The position numbers and the translations under genes were made by a program. The notes below the pieces were generated by a model, which saw only the letters and a list, made by a program, of their open reading frames with translations, did not search any database and was not told the DNA's origin. Of a stretch of 64,000 nt of DNA, positions 43,831 through 52,634 are shown piece by piece; the first letter of the stretch is position 1, and each line of letters starts with the position of its first letter. Origin of the DNA: Oceanospirillum sp964342385 (GTDB lineage: Bacteria; Pseudomonadota; Gammaproteobacteria; Pseudomonadales; Halomonadaceae); NCBI GenBank assembly GCA_964342385.1, contig CAYFGP010000013.1, positions 10,513 through 74,512 on the forward strand. Reading direction: 5' to 3'.

Positions 43831-44772
43831 TTACTCTTCTGCAGAGGCTAGAATGACCTGATTCCGTCCGGAGAGTTTAGCGCGATACAGGGCGTTATCG
43901 GCCTTTAACACCAGACCAGTAAAGGTATCGCTTTTACCCGCTTTAAAGCCTGAGACACCAAAGCTGGCCGTGACCACTTCAGCCACGTCACTGGCCGGAT
44001 GTTCAATCGCCAACTGCTCGATATGCTGACGGTAGCTTTCCGCCAGTGCCTCTGCCTGGTCAGGAGCGATACCCGGCAAAATAATACAAAACTCTTCACC
44101 GCCATAACGAGCCAGATGAAAACCATCATGCTTCAGTTCATCATTCAGATTCTGCGTGATACGCGCTAAACAATGATCACCCGCCTGGTGTCCCAGGTGG
44201 TCGTTATAAGGTTTGAAGTAATCGATATCGAAGAAGATCAAGCTTAAAGGCTGGCTACGCTCGGTGGAATAAGACACCGCTTTTTCTAACAAGCTGTTAA
44301 AGTGGCGGCGGTTGGCAATGCCCGTTAATTCATCGGTCAGCGCCATACGATTCAGCTTTTCCGCCTGCTCATTCAACAGTTTTTCCCGACGCATGACAGA
44401 ACTGACATCCTGTACTTCCAGCATACAGTAGTTCTGGTCTGCCTCACGCATCGGCTGTACCCGAATCATCTGAGCAAACAGCTCTTTCTGCTGATTAGCA
44501 TAGCTCTTATGATACAGCGGTAAAGGCGAGCGATTCAGGCCGGGCGAGAGTACCGCAGGCAAACCATTATCCAGCGCTTGTCGCAGGCTACGCTCAATAC
44601 GCTGGCCTTTCAGTTCAGGAAATAGCGTTAACAAATTATCACCAGGTTGAGCATCTGCGGTGGTAAAGGCATCTTGTAGCCAACGATTGATAAAGACAAT
44701 ATTCAACTCACCATCCAGAATCATCACGCCGGATTGCAGAATATTCAGGGCCTGTTCAAATAACTTCATCAA
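43831..44772 (-). CDS. PAS-GGDEF diguanylate cyclase
   Basis: 313 residues: a PAS domain (about 5-125: FEQALNILQSGVMILDGELNIVFINRWLQDAF...), a short linker, and a GGDEF domain with LARYGGEEFCIILPG. The active-site motif is intact, but the RxxD product-inhibition motif expected five residues upstream is absent (HDGF instead), so the enzyme may lack feedback control. No membrane segment; cytoplasmic. It is the last gene of a cheY-cheC-GGDEF operon, six bases after cheC. Confidence 0.92.
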   Translation of the reverse strand: MMKLFEQALNILQSGVMILDGELNIVFINRWLQDAFTTADAQPGDNLLTLFPELKGQRIERSLRQALDNGLPAVLSPGLNRSPLPLYHKSYANQQKELFAQMIRVQPMREADQNYCMLEVQDVSSVMRREKLLNEQAEKLNRMALTDELTGIANRRHFNSLLEKAVSYSTERSQPLSLIFFDIDYFKPYNDHLGHQAGDHCLARITQNLNDELKHDGFHLARYGGEEFCIILPGIAPDQAEALAESYRQHIEQLAIEHPASDVAEVVTASFGVSGFKAGKSDTFTGLVLKADNALYRAKLSGRNQVILASAEE

Positions 44773-44778
44773 TGTGCT

Positions 44779-45378
44779 CTACATACCTGACAGGAAATTA
44801 GACAGTGACTGGTGCAACATAGACTCCGTCTCACTGCCCATCAAAAACGCCAGATAACCTTCCAGGTTTCTCTGTTCCAGCCCCAGCTGGATCTGTAAAA
44901 ACAGGACCTTCTGCTCGCTGCCACCCTGCAACAGAATATCATCAATACCACCGACCATCATCTCCGGCAGTTCACAGGAGAAGCTGTCACGCAGCATATC
45001 GGCAATACCGGCAAAACAGGCATTCAAAATAATATTGCCAATTTCACTGAGCGCATCCTGTTCAATCTCAGACAATTGCTCAAGAGGAACCTGGCTGCCC
45101 AACATCAGGCGTACCACCTCAAGACTGCTGCTTTCAGGAAACATCAGCATGGCTTCGCCATTAAAGGAGCCAGAGAAATGTTGGCTGATACAGGTTAAAC
45201 GTTCATGACTGATACCAAACAGGTCTACGACCCGCTCAGGGGAAAGCACATGAACCATAGGAACGCTCATGGTGACCGCTTCACCTGTCAGTTCACTCAG
45301 TACTGCAGCGGAACGCCCCACACTGATATTAAAAATCTCTGCTAAGGCATCAAGCTCAAGCGCAGTGAGATCCTTCAT
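44779..45378 (-). CDS. CheC/CheX-family phosphatase-like protein
   Basis: 199 residues. Two CheC-type helical motifs are visible: LDALAEIFNISVGRSAAVLSELTGEAV near the start and IEQDALSEIGNIILNACFAGIADML in the middle (E-x2-N pattern of the phosphatase site). CheC proteins dephosphorylate CheY-P. It overlaps the preceding receiver gene by 23 bases, with its own GGAGG, so the two are co-expressed and probably interact. Start chosen at MKDLTALELDAL on that evidence; longer frames run back into the cheY-like gene. Confidence 0.9.
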   Translation of the reverse strand: MKDLTALELDALAEIFNISVGRSAAVLSELTGEAVTMSVPMVHVLSPERVVDLFGISHERLTCISQHFSGSFNGEAMLMFPESSSLEVVRLMLGSQVPLEQLSEIEQDALSEIGNIILNACFAGIADMLRDSFSCELPEMMVGGIDDILLQGGSEQKVLFLQIQLGLEQRNLEGYLAFLMGSETESMLHQSLSNFLSGM

Positions 45379-45742
45379 GTTCCTGCCTCCAAATGGCCAG
45401 AGCTTTTTCCGCAACAGCCGCAGTAATCGGCTTTGCCAGGAAATGAACACCCAACTCCTCAGCTCTTTGCTGACTGGAAGCCTGAACATTCGCTGTTAAC
45501 ATAACAAACGAGGTATCCGGTAGTTTAGGACGCAGCTGTTCCACAGCCTCAAAACCATCCATTACCGGCATATTGATATCCATTACCACCAGATTAGGTG
45601 CAAATTCGCAGCCCATCTCAACAGCCTGCTGGCCATTCTCTGCTTCAATAATTTGCCAGTCTGTATCCAGCTCAGAGATCGCTTTAGTCAGCATCATGCG
45701 AGACACTCGACTATCGTCTACGATTAAAACCGTTCTTAACAT
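45356..45742 (-). CDS. CheY-like response regulator
   Basis: 128 residues, a lone receiver: LIVDDSRVSRMML (acidic pair), VVMDINMPVMDGFEAVEQL (phospho-Asp near residue 54), VMLTANVQ (Thr switch) and FLAKPIT (Lys). First gene of an operon with a CheC phosphatase and a PAS-GGDEF protein. By inference phosphorylation of this protein is reset by CheC and its state controls the cyclase. Start at ATG 45742 preceded by AGGTAATAAG; the open frame extends upstream without conservation. Confidence 0.92.
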   Translation of the reverse strand: MLRTVLIVDDSRVSRMMLTKAISELDTDWQIIEAENGQQAVEMGCEFAPNLVVMDINMPVMDGFEAVEQLRPKLPDTSFVMLTANVQASSQQRAEELGVHFLAKPITAAVAEKALAIWRQEHEGSHCA

Positions 45743-45918
45743 CTTATTACCTGTCACGCTTTGGCCAGCAAAATCCGGGGCGGCCAAAGTATAAGGAGAT
45801 GTCTTAATCCCTTTTATCCATAAACAAGACAGTCTCCGGGGGAAATAATAATTCAATATCCGATTGGATCTTTTTTAGAATAAAAGCTTTATTACACTAA
45901 TTCCAATAACTCCTATAG

Positions 45919-46010
45919 CTGTAAACAGATATAGGCTTCAGCTGTTTACAGGTATAGATCTCAGTGGCTTACAAGCCCTGGCTTTACCTGCATGACAGAT
46001 ATATGCATAG
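45919..46010. repeat. 23-bp degenerate tandem array (4 units)
   Basis: Units start at 45919, 45942, 45965 and 45988. The first two begin CTGTAAACAGATATAG and CTGTTTACAGGTATAG. The third is most diverged. It lies between the upstream side of the cheY operon and the terminator after the RND pump gene, about 180 bases before the cheY start, with no stop codon of a gene nearby. Confidence 0.7.
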
Positions 46011-46106
46011 GATTTTATCCATTACCCAACAGGATTGGTGCAATGAACAGGCTTAGTGCTCATCGGTATAGGTCTTATTATTTTGATAACTTGAGAATAT
46101 ACCATT

Positions 46107-46136
46107 AAAAAAGCCGCCCCTAAAGGACGGCTTTTT
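46107..46136 (-). terminator. Terminator of the RND efflux operon
   Basis: AAAAAGCCG and CGGCTTTTT with an inner GU-tolerant pair around CTAAA, followed on the minus strand by T-rich sequence. It lies 75 bases beyond the pump gene stop. Confidence 0.75.
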
Positions 46137-46210
46137 AACAGTTTGTACCTTTTATGATCGGCAACAATAATTATCACTGATGCAACAATGATCAAATCCT
46201 GACATTTTAC

Positions 46211-49200
46211 TTATTGATAATCAGGCTCTGGTAAATGCGGTAGTTTTCTGACGATATAGGTATACGCCGTTGGCACCACATACAGTGTCAGAATGGTACC
46301 GAAGGTCAAACCACCCACAATCACCCAACCGATTGCCTGACGGCTTTCTGCACCAGCACCTGTGGCCAATGCCAGCGGGATCGTACCCAGTACCATCGCT
46401 GCAGTCGTCATTAGAATAGGACGTAGACGCAGGACGCTGGCTTCAATAATCGCATCCAGTTTTTCCTGACCCGCTTCACGCAGCTGATTGGCAAATTCGG
46501 TCATCAGGATACCGTGTTTGGTAATCACACCAATCAGGGTAATCAAACCGATCTGACTGTAAACGTTTAACGTGCCTCCCGTGTATTGCATGGTGAGCAA
46601 GGCACCCAGAATCGCCAGCGGTACGGTCAGCATAATCACCATGGGTGAAGCAAAGCTTTCAAACTGTGCCGCCAGTACCAGATAGATAAAGCCCAGCGCC
46701 AGAATAAAGGTGATCATCAGGGTATCACCGGTCTGAATAAACTCACGGGCCTGACCGTTGTAGTCAAACTGGATACCAATCACACCCATCTCTTCCGCGG
46801 TTTGCTCTACGGTATCACGCAGCCAGGTCAGCGCTTCACCCTGAGTCATCCCCGGAGCCAGACTGGCCTGAATCGTCGCTGCACGCAGCTTGTTAAAGTG
46901 GTTCAGAGCACGCGGTGCTACGGTTTCAGTCACGGTGACCAGATTCGACAGCTGGATCATCTGACCGTTACGGGCACGCACATAGATGGAGGACAGTGAC
47001 GACGGTGTCGCACGATCCACATCCGCCACCTTCACAATGACATCGTACTGTTCGTTACCCTGCTTATAACGGGTCACAGAACGACCACCCAGCAGCGTTT
47101 CCAGGGTACGGCTTACTTCCGATACGGTAATGCCCATAGCGGCGGCTTTATCACGGTTGATCTGAATCTGCAGCTGAGGTTTATTCAGCTTCAGGTCCAC
47201 ATCCGGGTTCACTAGCTTGCCACTGGCATACACCTTACCCATGACCGCACCCACTAACTGCTGCAGCTGAGCAAAATCACCACTGGACTGAATCACCAGC
47301 TCCACAGGACGCGCAATCGGGCTCTGACCTAAAGACGCCGGAGTGATCGGGAAGGACATAATGCCCGGAATACCCGCAAACAAGGGGCCACCCAGCGAAC
47401 CGGCAACCGCCTGAGCACTGCGCTCACGCTGTTCCCAATCCTGCATACCGGCAAAGGCAATAATATTACTTTCCGTTGGGAACAGGCCGGTAATGACAAA
47501 GTAACGCTCAACTTCAGGTACGCCAGAGAATACGCCCTCAATCTGACGACTGTATTGATCCAGAAATTCCGTAGTTGAACCTTCAGGACCGATACCAAAC
47601 GCAATAATAGTGCCGCGATCTTCTACCGGCGACAGCTCAGACTTCAACTGAGTAAAGCTAAAGTACAGGCCACCAATACACGCCAGTCCCATCAGTACGA
47701 TCAATGGACGCACTTTTAGACTCAGCTTCAGAGAACGACGATAAGCGTTTTCCAGCCCCAACAGCATACGTTCACCAAAGCGATAGAACCAACCTGGATT
47801 CTCTTTGTGCTTCAGAATGCGCGAGCACATCATCGGTGACAGCGTCAAAGCGACAAAACCGGAAACCATTACTGCACCGGCCAGGGTCAACGCAAACTCA
47901 GCAAACAGTTTACCGGTACGGCCTTCAGTAAAGGCGATCGGGGTAAATACCGCCGCCAGGGTAATGGTCATGGCGATAACGGCAAAGCCAATCTCTTTTG
48001 AGCCCTTAAACGCCGCCTGAATCGGGTCCATGCCCTCTTCAATATGACGGTAGATATTCTCCAGCATCACAATGGCGTCATCCACCACCAGACCGATGGC
48101 CATTACCATCGCCAACAGGGTCAGGGTGTTGATGGAGTAACCCAGCGCGTACATAAAGATAAAGGCACCAATCAGGGAAACCGGAATAGTGACCAGAGGA
48201 ATCAAGGTCGCACGGAACGAACGCAGGAACAGGAAGATCACCAGCACAACCAGACCAACTGCCTCGATAATGGTGCTATATACCGCCTGAATAGAGCGAT
48301 CAATAAACACCGAGGAATCGTAGGCCACTTCCACTTCCATGCCTTCCGGCAGCACCGCTTCCACCTGTGGGATCATCTCTTTGATGCCCGCAGAAACATC
48401 CAGCGGATTAGCCACCGACTGTTTTACCACACCCAGCGCTACCGCTGTTTTCTGGTTAAAACGCACCGTACCACGATCATTTTCAGCATCGATACGCACA
48501 CGGGCCACATCCTGTACCCGTACCAGATAACCGTCTTCATCACGAATAATAATGCGTTCAAACTCTTCCGGCGTTTGCAGATCCGTTTTCGACAGTACGG
48601 TAAATTCACGGGCATCGGACTTAATGGAACCCGACGGCACTTCTAGGTTTTGCGCACGTATGGCATTTTCCACATCCGCTACCGTGACGCCAAAAGCGGC
48701 CATACGGGCCTGATCCAACCAGATGCGCATGGAGTAACGACGCTCACCAAAGATACGCACTTCTGCCACACCCGGTACCGTTTGCAGACGGTCTTTTACC
48801 AGACGATCGGCAAAGTCGGTCATCTCCAGCGGGGTATGATTCGGACTGGAAAACGCCAGATACATAATCGGCTGAGCGTTAGCTTCCACCTTAGCCACAA
48901 TCGGCTCATCAATCTCATCCGGTAGCATACCGCGCACACGACCGACACGGTCACGTACATCAGAGGCGGCGTTATCCGCATCACGATCCAACTTAAAGTT
49001 GATAGTGATCTCACTCTTACCAGAGCTGGATGAGGAGGTCATAAAATCGATGCCTTCGATGCCCGATAGGGAATCTTCTAGCACATTGGTGACCTGAGAT
49101 TCGATAATGCTGGCGTTGGCACCGCTATAGCGGGTCTCTACCGATACCGTAGGTACATCGATATTCGGGTACTCCCGCACCGATAACCGGTCATAGGCAA

Positions 49201-49279
49201 TAATACCCACCAGCAACAGCAGCAGGCTCATCACCGTCGCAAAGACGGGACGTTTAATTGAAACTTCAGACAAGACCAT
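46211..49279 (-). CDS. RND-type efflux pump, inner-membrane transporter (AcrB family)
   Basis: 1022 residues with the HAE1-type RND layout: helix 1 (VFATVMSLLLLLVGIIAYD), a large periplasmic loop, helices 2-6, a second loop and helices 8-12. The proton-relay acidic pair is in IGLVVDDAIVMLENIYRHIEEG. It should expel drugs, detergents or metabolites, driven by protons, together with the upstream adaptor and an outer-membrane channel that is not encoded here. 15 bases after the adaptor gene, so one operon. Substrates cannot be predicted. Confidence 0.96.
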   Translation of the reverse strand: MVLSEVSIKRPVFATVMSLLLLLVGIIAYDRLSVREYPNIDVPTVSVETRYSGANASIIESQVTNVLEDSLSGIEGIDFMTSSSSSGKSEITINFKLDRDADNAASDVRDRVGRVRGMLPDEIDEPIVAKVEANAQPIMYLAFSSPNHTPLEMTDFADRLVKDRLQTVPGVAEVRIFGERRYSMRIWLDQARMAAFGVTVADVENAIRAQNLEVPSGSIKSDAREFTVLSKTDLQTPEEFERIIIRDEDGYLVRVQDVARVRIDAENDRGTVRFNQKTAVALGVVKQSVANPLDVSAGIKEMIPQVEAVLPEGMEVEVAYDSSVFIDRSIQAVYSTIIEAVGLVVLVIFLFLRSFRATLIPLVTIPVSLIGAFIFMYALGYSINTLTLLAMVMAIGLVVDDAIVMLENIYRHIEEGMDPIQAAFKGSKEIGFAVIAMTITLAAVFTPIAFTEGRTGKLFAEFALTLAGAVMVSGFVALTLSPMMCSRILKHKENPGWFYRFGERMLLGLENAYRRSLKLSLKVRPLIVLMGLACIGGLYFSFTQLKSELSPVEDRGTIIAFGIGPEGSTTEFLDQYSRQIEGVFSGVPEVERYFVITGLFPTESNIIAFAGMQDWEQRERSAQAVAGSLGGPLFAGIPGIMSFPITPASLGQSPIARPVELVIQSSGDFAQLQQLVGAVMGKVYASGKLVNPDVDLKLNKPQLQIQINRDKAAAMGITVSEVSRTLETLLGGRSVTRYKQGNEQYDVIVKVADVDRATPSSLSSIYVRARNGQMIQLSNLVTVTETVAPRALNHFNKLRAATIQASLAPGMTQGEALTWLRDTVEQTAEEMGVIGIQFDYNGQAREFIQTGDTLMITFILALGFIYLVLAAQFESFASPMVIMLTVPLAILGALLTMQYTGGTLNVYSQIGLITLIGVITKHGILMTEFANQLREAGQEKLDAIIEASVLRLRPILMTTAAMVLGTIPLALATGAGAESRQAIGWVIVGGLTFGTILTLYVVPTAYTYIVRKLPHLPEPDYQ

Positions 49280-49294
49280 GTCGTAAGAACTCCC

Positions 49295-50356
49295 TTACTG
49301 AGCCTTCGGCAGGTTAACCGGAGCAGCCGCAGCACCCGGACGCAGTTTCATCTGCCCCGCGGTCACGACTATATCGCCCGCTTTAATACCCTGCACTACC
49401 TGTACACGACCACGCTCACGCAGACCTGGAGTCACAGGGGCAATATTTACCTTGCCATCCACTAGCGTGTAGATCAGCTGAGCATTCCCTTGCGGCACCA
49501 GCGCTTCCTCTTTGACCATCAGGGCTCCCTTAATGGTTTCCAGCTGCAGGCTGACACGGGCAAACAGACCGGGACGCAGGCGACCGTCATCATTTGGCAG
49601 TTCCGCCACCACTTTCACGTTACGGCCGTTCAGGTCCACCTCTGGCGAGATCGCAAACACCTTACCCTGCACCTTTTCGCCCGGTAGCGCATCAAAGGTC
49701 ACATCCACCATCTGGTCCATGGCAACACCGGTCAGATAGATCTCAGGTACACGAAACTCCAAACGCATCGGATTAGTCGCCACCAGGTTCACTAAACCCT
49801 GACCCGGCGTGACATACTCACCTTCACTGATCTGACGCAGACCAACGATACCGTTAAAGGGCGCGCTCAACTGCATCTTGGCCAGACGCTCTTTGGCCAG
49901 CTCAACACCGGCCTGATCGATACGCAGTTTTGCCAGCGCACTATCGCGGGTATTTACACTACCGGCGTTATTGCTTAACAACTGACTGGCACGCTTATAT
50001 TCCACTTCACTCAGCCCTTGGCTCGCTTGTGCCTGCTTCAACTCAGCACGCTGTACCGAACTGTCCATAGAGAACAGCAGATCACCGGCGTTAACAACCT
50101 GACCTTCCGCAAAGTGGATCTTCGCCAAACGACCGGAGACTTCCGGGCGAATCATCACCGATTCATTGGCACTTAATGAACCGACCAGTTCAATACGACG
50201 CACCAGATCTTCCGGTTGTACGATCTGTGCTTCAACCGGCATTTGCGGTTGTGCGGCTTGAGCCTGTCCAGACAAAAGCGTCACCGACAAGGCTGTTATG
50301 GATGCAACGGTGGTTAATACAGCGCGACCAGCGCGACGGGAGAGAAGTGTTTTCAT
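49295..50356 (-). CDS. RND efflux periplasmic adaptor (MFP/HlyD family)
   Basis: 353 residues with a signal sequence (RRAGRAVLTTVASITALSVTLLSGQAQAAQ). The lipoyl half-motifs are separated by a helical hairpin: GRLAKIHFAEGQVVNAGDLLFSMD and KMQLSAPFNGIVGLRQISEGEYVTPGQGLVNLV. The C-terminal part is the beta-barrel and membrane-proximal domain (VVQGIKAGDIVVTAGQMKLRPGA). No lipobox Cys was seen. It links the pump to the outer-membrane channel. Start set at ATG 50356, the usual position for the signal peptide; the frame extends ten codons further. Confidence 0.94.
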   Translation of the reverse strand: MKTLLSRRAGRAVLTTVASITALSVTLLSGQAQAAQPQMPVEAQIVQPEDLVRRIELVGSLSANESVMIRPEVSGRLAKIHFAEGQVVNAGDLLFSMDSSVQRAELKQAQASQGLSEVEYKRASQLLSNNAGSVNTRDSALAKLRIDQAGVELAKERLAKMQLSAPFNGIVGLRQISEGEYVTPGQGLVNLVATNPMRLEFRVPEIYLTGVAMDQMVDVTFDALPGEKVQGKVFAISPEVDLNGRNVKVVAELPNDDGRLRPGLFARVSLQLETIKGALMVKEEALVPQGNAQLIYTLVDGKVNIAPVTPGLRERGRVQVVQGIKAGDIVVTAGQMKLRPGAAAAPVNLPKAQ

Positions 50357-50433
50357 GCAGACAGCCTCGGCGTTATCCCTGTGCATTGATAAGTCATTAA
50401 AAAGTGTTCAGTAACAAGATAGATCACTAAAGT

Positions 50434-51162
50434 TTAGGCCCAAACTTGCCACAGCAAACGTAGGGCCAACAGAGTGATCAGAATTTTAAATAAACGGGCA
50501 AAGATCTCAGCCGGTAAGCGGTTCAGCAGCTTTAAGCCTAGCCAGGTGCCAATTGCCCCGGATGCGATCATTAACAGCACCGGTCCCCACCACTGAACAA
50601 ATGAGAAACCGATAAAACCAAATACCGATGCCTTCAGCAGATGCTGAAACGACATGCATGTGGCAAATGTGGCTGTCGTCGCCAGCTTATCCTGCCCGGA
50701 ACGATGGATGACTGAAGCGACTAAAGGTCCCGAAGCCCCAACAAACATGGAAGCAAAGGTGGTGACACCTCCGGCCAATACAGTGCCCGGCCCAGAGACC
50801 TGCAGCTTTTTCGGTTTAGGTCCCCATACCATCACCAGGATAAAGCAGGCCACTGCCAAACGTATGACATCCAGTGGCAACTGCACCAACACCTGAGAAG
50901 CAGATACCGCACCAATCAGCGCACCCAGTGTAAAAAACAGCACCATTGGCCAGTGAATATGCTGACGGGTCATAAACGCCCGATTGCCATTGGAACCTAA
51001 CTGCACCAAACCATGCACCGGGATCAACACATTGACCGGCAGGATACTGGCCATCACAGCCAATAGCAGCACGCCACCGCCGATGCCTACCGAAGCAGTC
51101 ATAAAAGAGGTAAAGCCACTGGTCAGAATCAGTAGGGTTAAATCAAGTGCCGATAGATCCAT
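50434..51162 (-). CDS. TauE/SafE-family membrane permease
   Basis: 242 residues with about eight membrane helices in the two-repeat TauE/SafE pattern (TSGFTSFMTASVGIGGGVLLLAVM at the start, AGGVTTFASMFVGASGPLVASVI in the second half). Members export or import sulfonates, sulfoacetate or sulfite in the cases studied. No sulfur genes are near, so the substrate is open. Single-gene unit upstream of the RND operon. Confidence 0.9.
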   Translation of the reverse strand: MDLSALDLTLLILTSGFTSFMTASVGIGGGVLLLAVMASILPVNVLIPVHGLVQLGSNGNRAFMTRQHIHWPMVLFFTLGALIGAVSASQVLVQLPLDVIRLAVACFILVMVWGPKPKKLQVSGPGTVLAGGVTTFASMFVGASGPLVASVIHRSGQDKLATTATFATCMSFQHLLKASVFGFIGFSFVQWWGPVLLMIASGAIGTWLGLKLLNRLPAEIFARLFKILITLLALRLLWQVWA

Positions 51163-51305
51163 GGCGATATTCCTTAAGCCGAGCGGCCAATCAAAGGGGG
51201 CTACAGCCTAGAGAAAATCAGCCTATAGGTAAACACGATAACGGTTAACAGGGGGTTAAGATTTGAAAAAATGCTGTTTCGCACAACTAAACAGACACTC
51301 AATAC

Positions 51306-51391
51306 ACTCACATAAAGACAAAGGTGTTTCGATATACTTCAGCCGCTGGCTGAAGAATGAAAGCATCTGCTAAAGAGAAAATTATGTGAGT
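51306..51391. repeat. Dispersed structured repeat, copy B
   Basis: Ends ACTCACATAA and TTATGTGAGT are perfect 10-bp inverted repeats, with the inner hairpin CTTCAGCC/GGCTGAAG (loop GCT). The 33-base core at 51348-51380 matches copy A at 30 of 33 positions, and TTTCGATAT stands at the same distance before it. The fold is cruciform-like, about 86 bases. Confidence 0.78.
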
Positions 51392-51400
51392 ACTTATAAC

Positions 51401-51435
51401 ATAGCCCTGCCAATGGAAATGATTGACAGGGCTAT
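51401..51435 (-). terminator. Hairpin downstream of the YitT gene
   Basis: ATAGCCCTG and CAGGGCTAT, extended past one mismatch by CAAT/ATTG, with a 7-base loop. Only a weak U-run follows in the minus direction. It lies 30 bases after the YitT stop and beside repeat copy B. Confidence 0.5.
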
Positions 51436-51464
51436 CATGTACCGAAATGAAAACAGGGTAAAAC

Positions 51465-52145
51465 TTACGCCAACTTATTCTGACTCACAGCCTGATTCTC
51501 TGCTGTAACCTTTACCGCAGGCATAGGCACGGCAATCGGCGCATCCGGTGACTTTTTAAGCTGCGGCTGAGGGTTTTGAGGCTTATAACGGCCGATAATC
51601 AAGCCCATTACCACGGTCACCAGCAAAGAGCTTAACCACAACTCAGCACCAAACAGAGCCAGTGCACTGATAATAGTGATAGCATCGATGGCTAACAGCG
51701 CAATACCACGATTGATCTGCCAACGACGCTCCAGCCACAATACCAATACGGTAAAGCCGCCAGTCGAAGCATTATGTTGAAACAAAGTAACAATACCAAA
51801 GCCAATCAAGGCGCCACTGGCTAAAGCGCCTAGGATTGGGGAGTCCAGCTGCAGCGCAAAATTCAGCTCCAATAAATCAGTAAAGGCGGCAATCAAGGTA
51901 ACGGCAATGGCAGTACGCAGAGTAAAAACACCGCCCTTCTCGCGATAAGCCAACCAATAAAACGGTAGGTTAATCAGCAAGAAAATCTGACCAAAGGTAA
52001 AATGCTCTAACAAGCGATCAGCAATCAGTGCAACACCCGTAATGCCACCCACAGCAACATGTGTCGATTTTAAAAATAAAATCCCCAGTGCCATTAAAAA
52101 ACTACCTTCCAGCAAACCTAACCAGGCATGGGCACGACGTCTCAT
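51465..52145 (-). CDS. YitT-family (DUF161) membrane protein
   Basis: 226 residues with about six helices: LGLLEGSFLMALGILFLKSTHVAVGGITGVALIADRL near the start is the DUF161 repeat, and FGIVTLFQHNASTGGFTVLVLWLERR follows. It lacks the C-terminal soluble DUF2179 domain of many YitT proteins and instead ends in a short polar tail. Transport substrate unknown in this family. Single gene. Confidence 0.88.
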   Translation of the reverse strand: MRRRAHAWLGLLEGSFLMALGILFLKSTHVAVGGITGVALIADRLLEHFTFGQIFLLINLPFYWLAYREKGGVFTLRTAIAVTLIAAFTDLLELNFALQLDSPILGALASGALIGFGIVTLFQHNASTGGFTVLVLWLERRWQINRGIALLAIDAITIISALALFGAELWLSSLLVTVVMGLIIGRYKPQNPQPQLKKSPDAPIAVPMPAVKVTAENQAVSQNKLA

Positions 52146-52255
52146 ATCAATATCTCTCTAACTTATAAATAGCGATCATGTGGGCAAAAGATTCAGAGCC
52201 ACATAAGAATCAAAGGGTTAAGCAAAGCTTTTGCTAAATCTGGAGGAAATCAGCT
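52146..52255. other. Upstream region of the YitT gene
   Basis: Contains a near-perfect palindrome AGCAAAGCTTTTGCT (52221-52235) and the purine-rich GGAGGAAATCAG (52242-52253), repeated as GGGGGAAATCAG at 52462-52473. The minus-strand promoter for YitT must lie here but was not resolved. Confidence 0.35.
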
Positions 52256-52462
52256 ATGAAAAGCGCGCTGGTGAAGCTGAAGCACACAGAACAGGGCTTC
52301 ATTAGGTTTGCTGCCAGCATTTTTAATGGCTCGCAGTGGAGAAAGGCGCAGCACAGAGCAACAACTGCTGAGTACAGACGCGTAGGAACACTGGCGTGCC
52401 ATGCACCAGCTCATACGGACGATGTAACTCAAACGTTTTGCCATGAAGAAATCTGCACTTAG
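52256..52462 (+). CDS. Possible small hypothetical protein
   Basis: A 68-codon frame with a good GGAGG at a slightly long spacing (9-10 bases). The product (MKSALVKLKHTEQGFIRF...) has no membrane segment or recognised motif and has an unusual Ala/Thr/His/Cys mix. A second tiny frame of 19 residues (from 52477) follows the repeated purine-rich sequence. Could be a decayed gene or a non-coding RNA locus. Weakly supported. Confidence 0.22.
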   Translation: MKSALVKLKHTEQGFIRFAASIFNGSQWRKAQHRATTAEYRRVGTLACHAPAHTDDVTQTFCHEEICT

Positions 52463-52634
52463 GGGGAAATCAGATCATGCAGATTTTAGACGCTCTGGAG
52501 GGAAGAACAAGTGAGATTATTCTCGACAATCAATGAGAAAAACTCACCATTCTAAAACTTATCGTTGCAAGAAGAATAAAGCAACCTAAGCACAAGTAAG
52601 GCAAACAAACCTGTGCGAAGAATAGTCACTCCGG

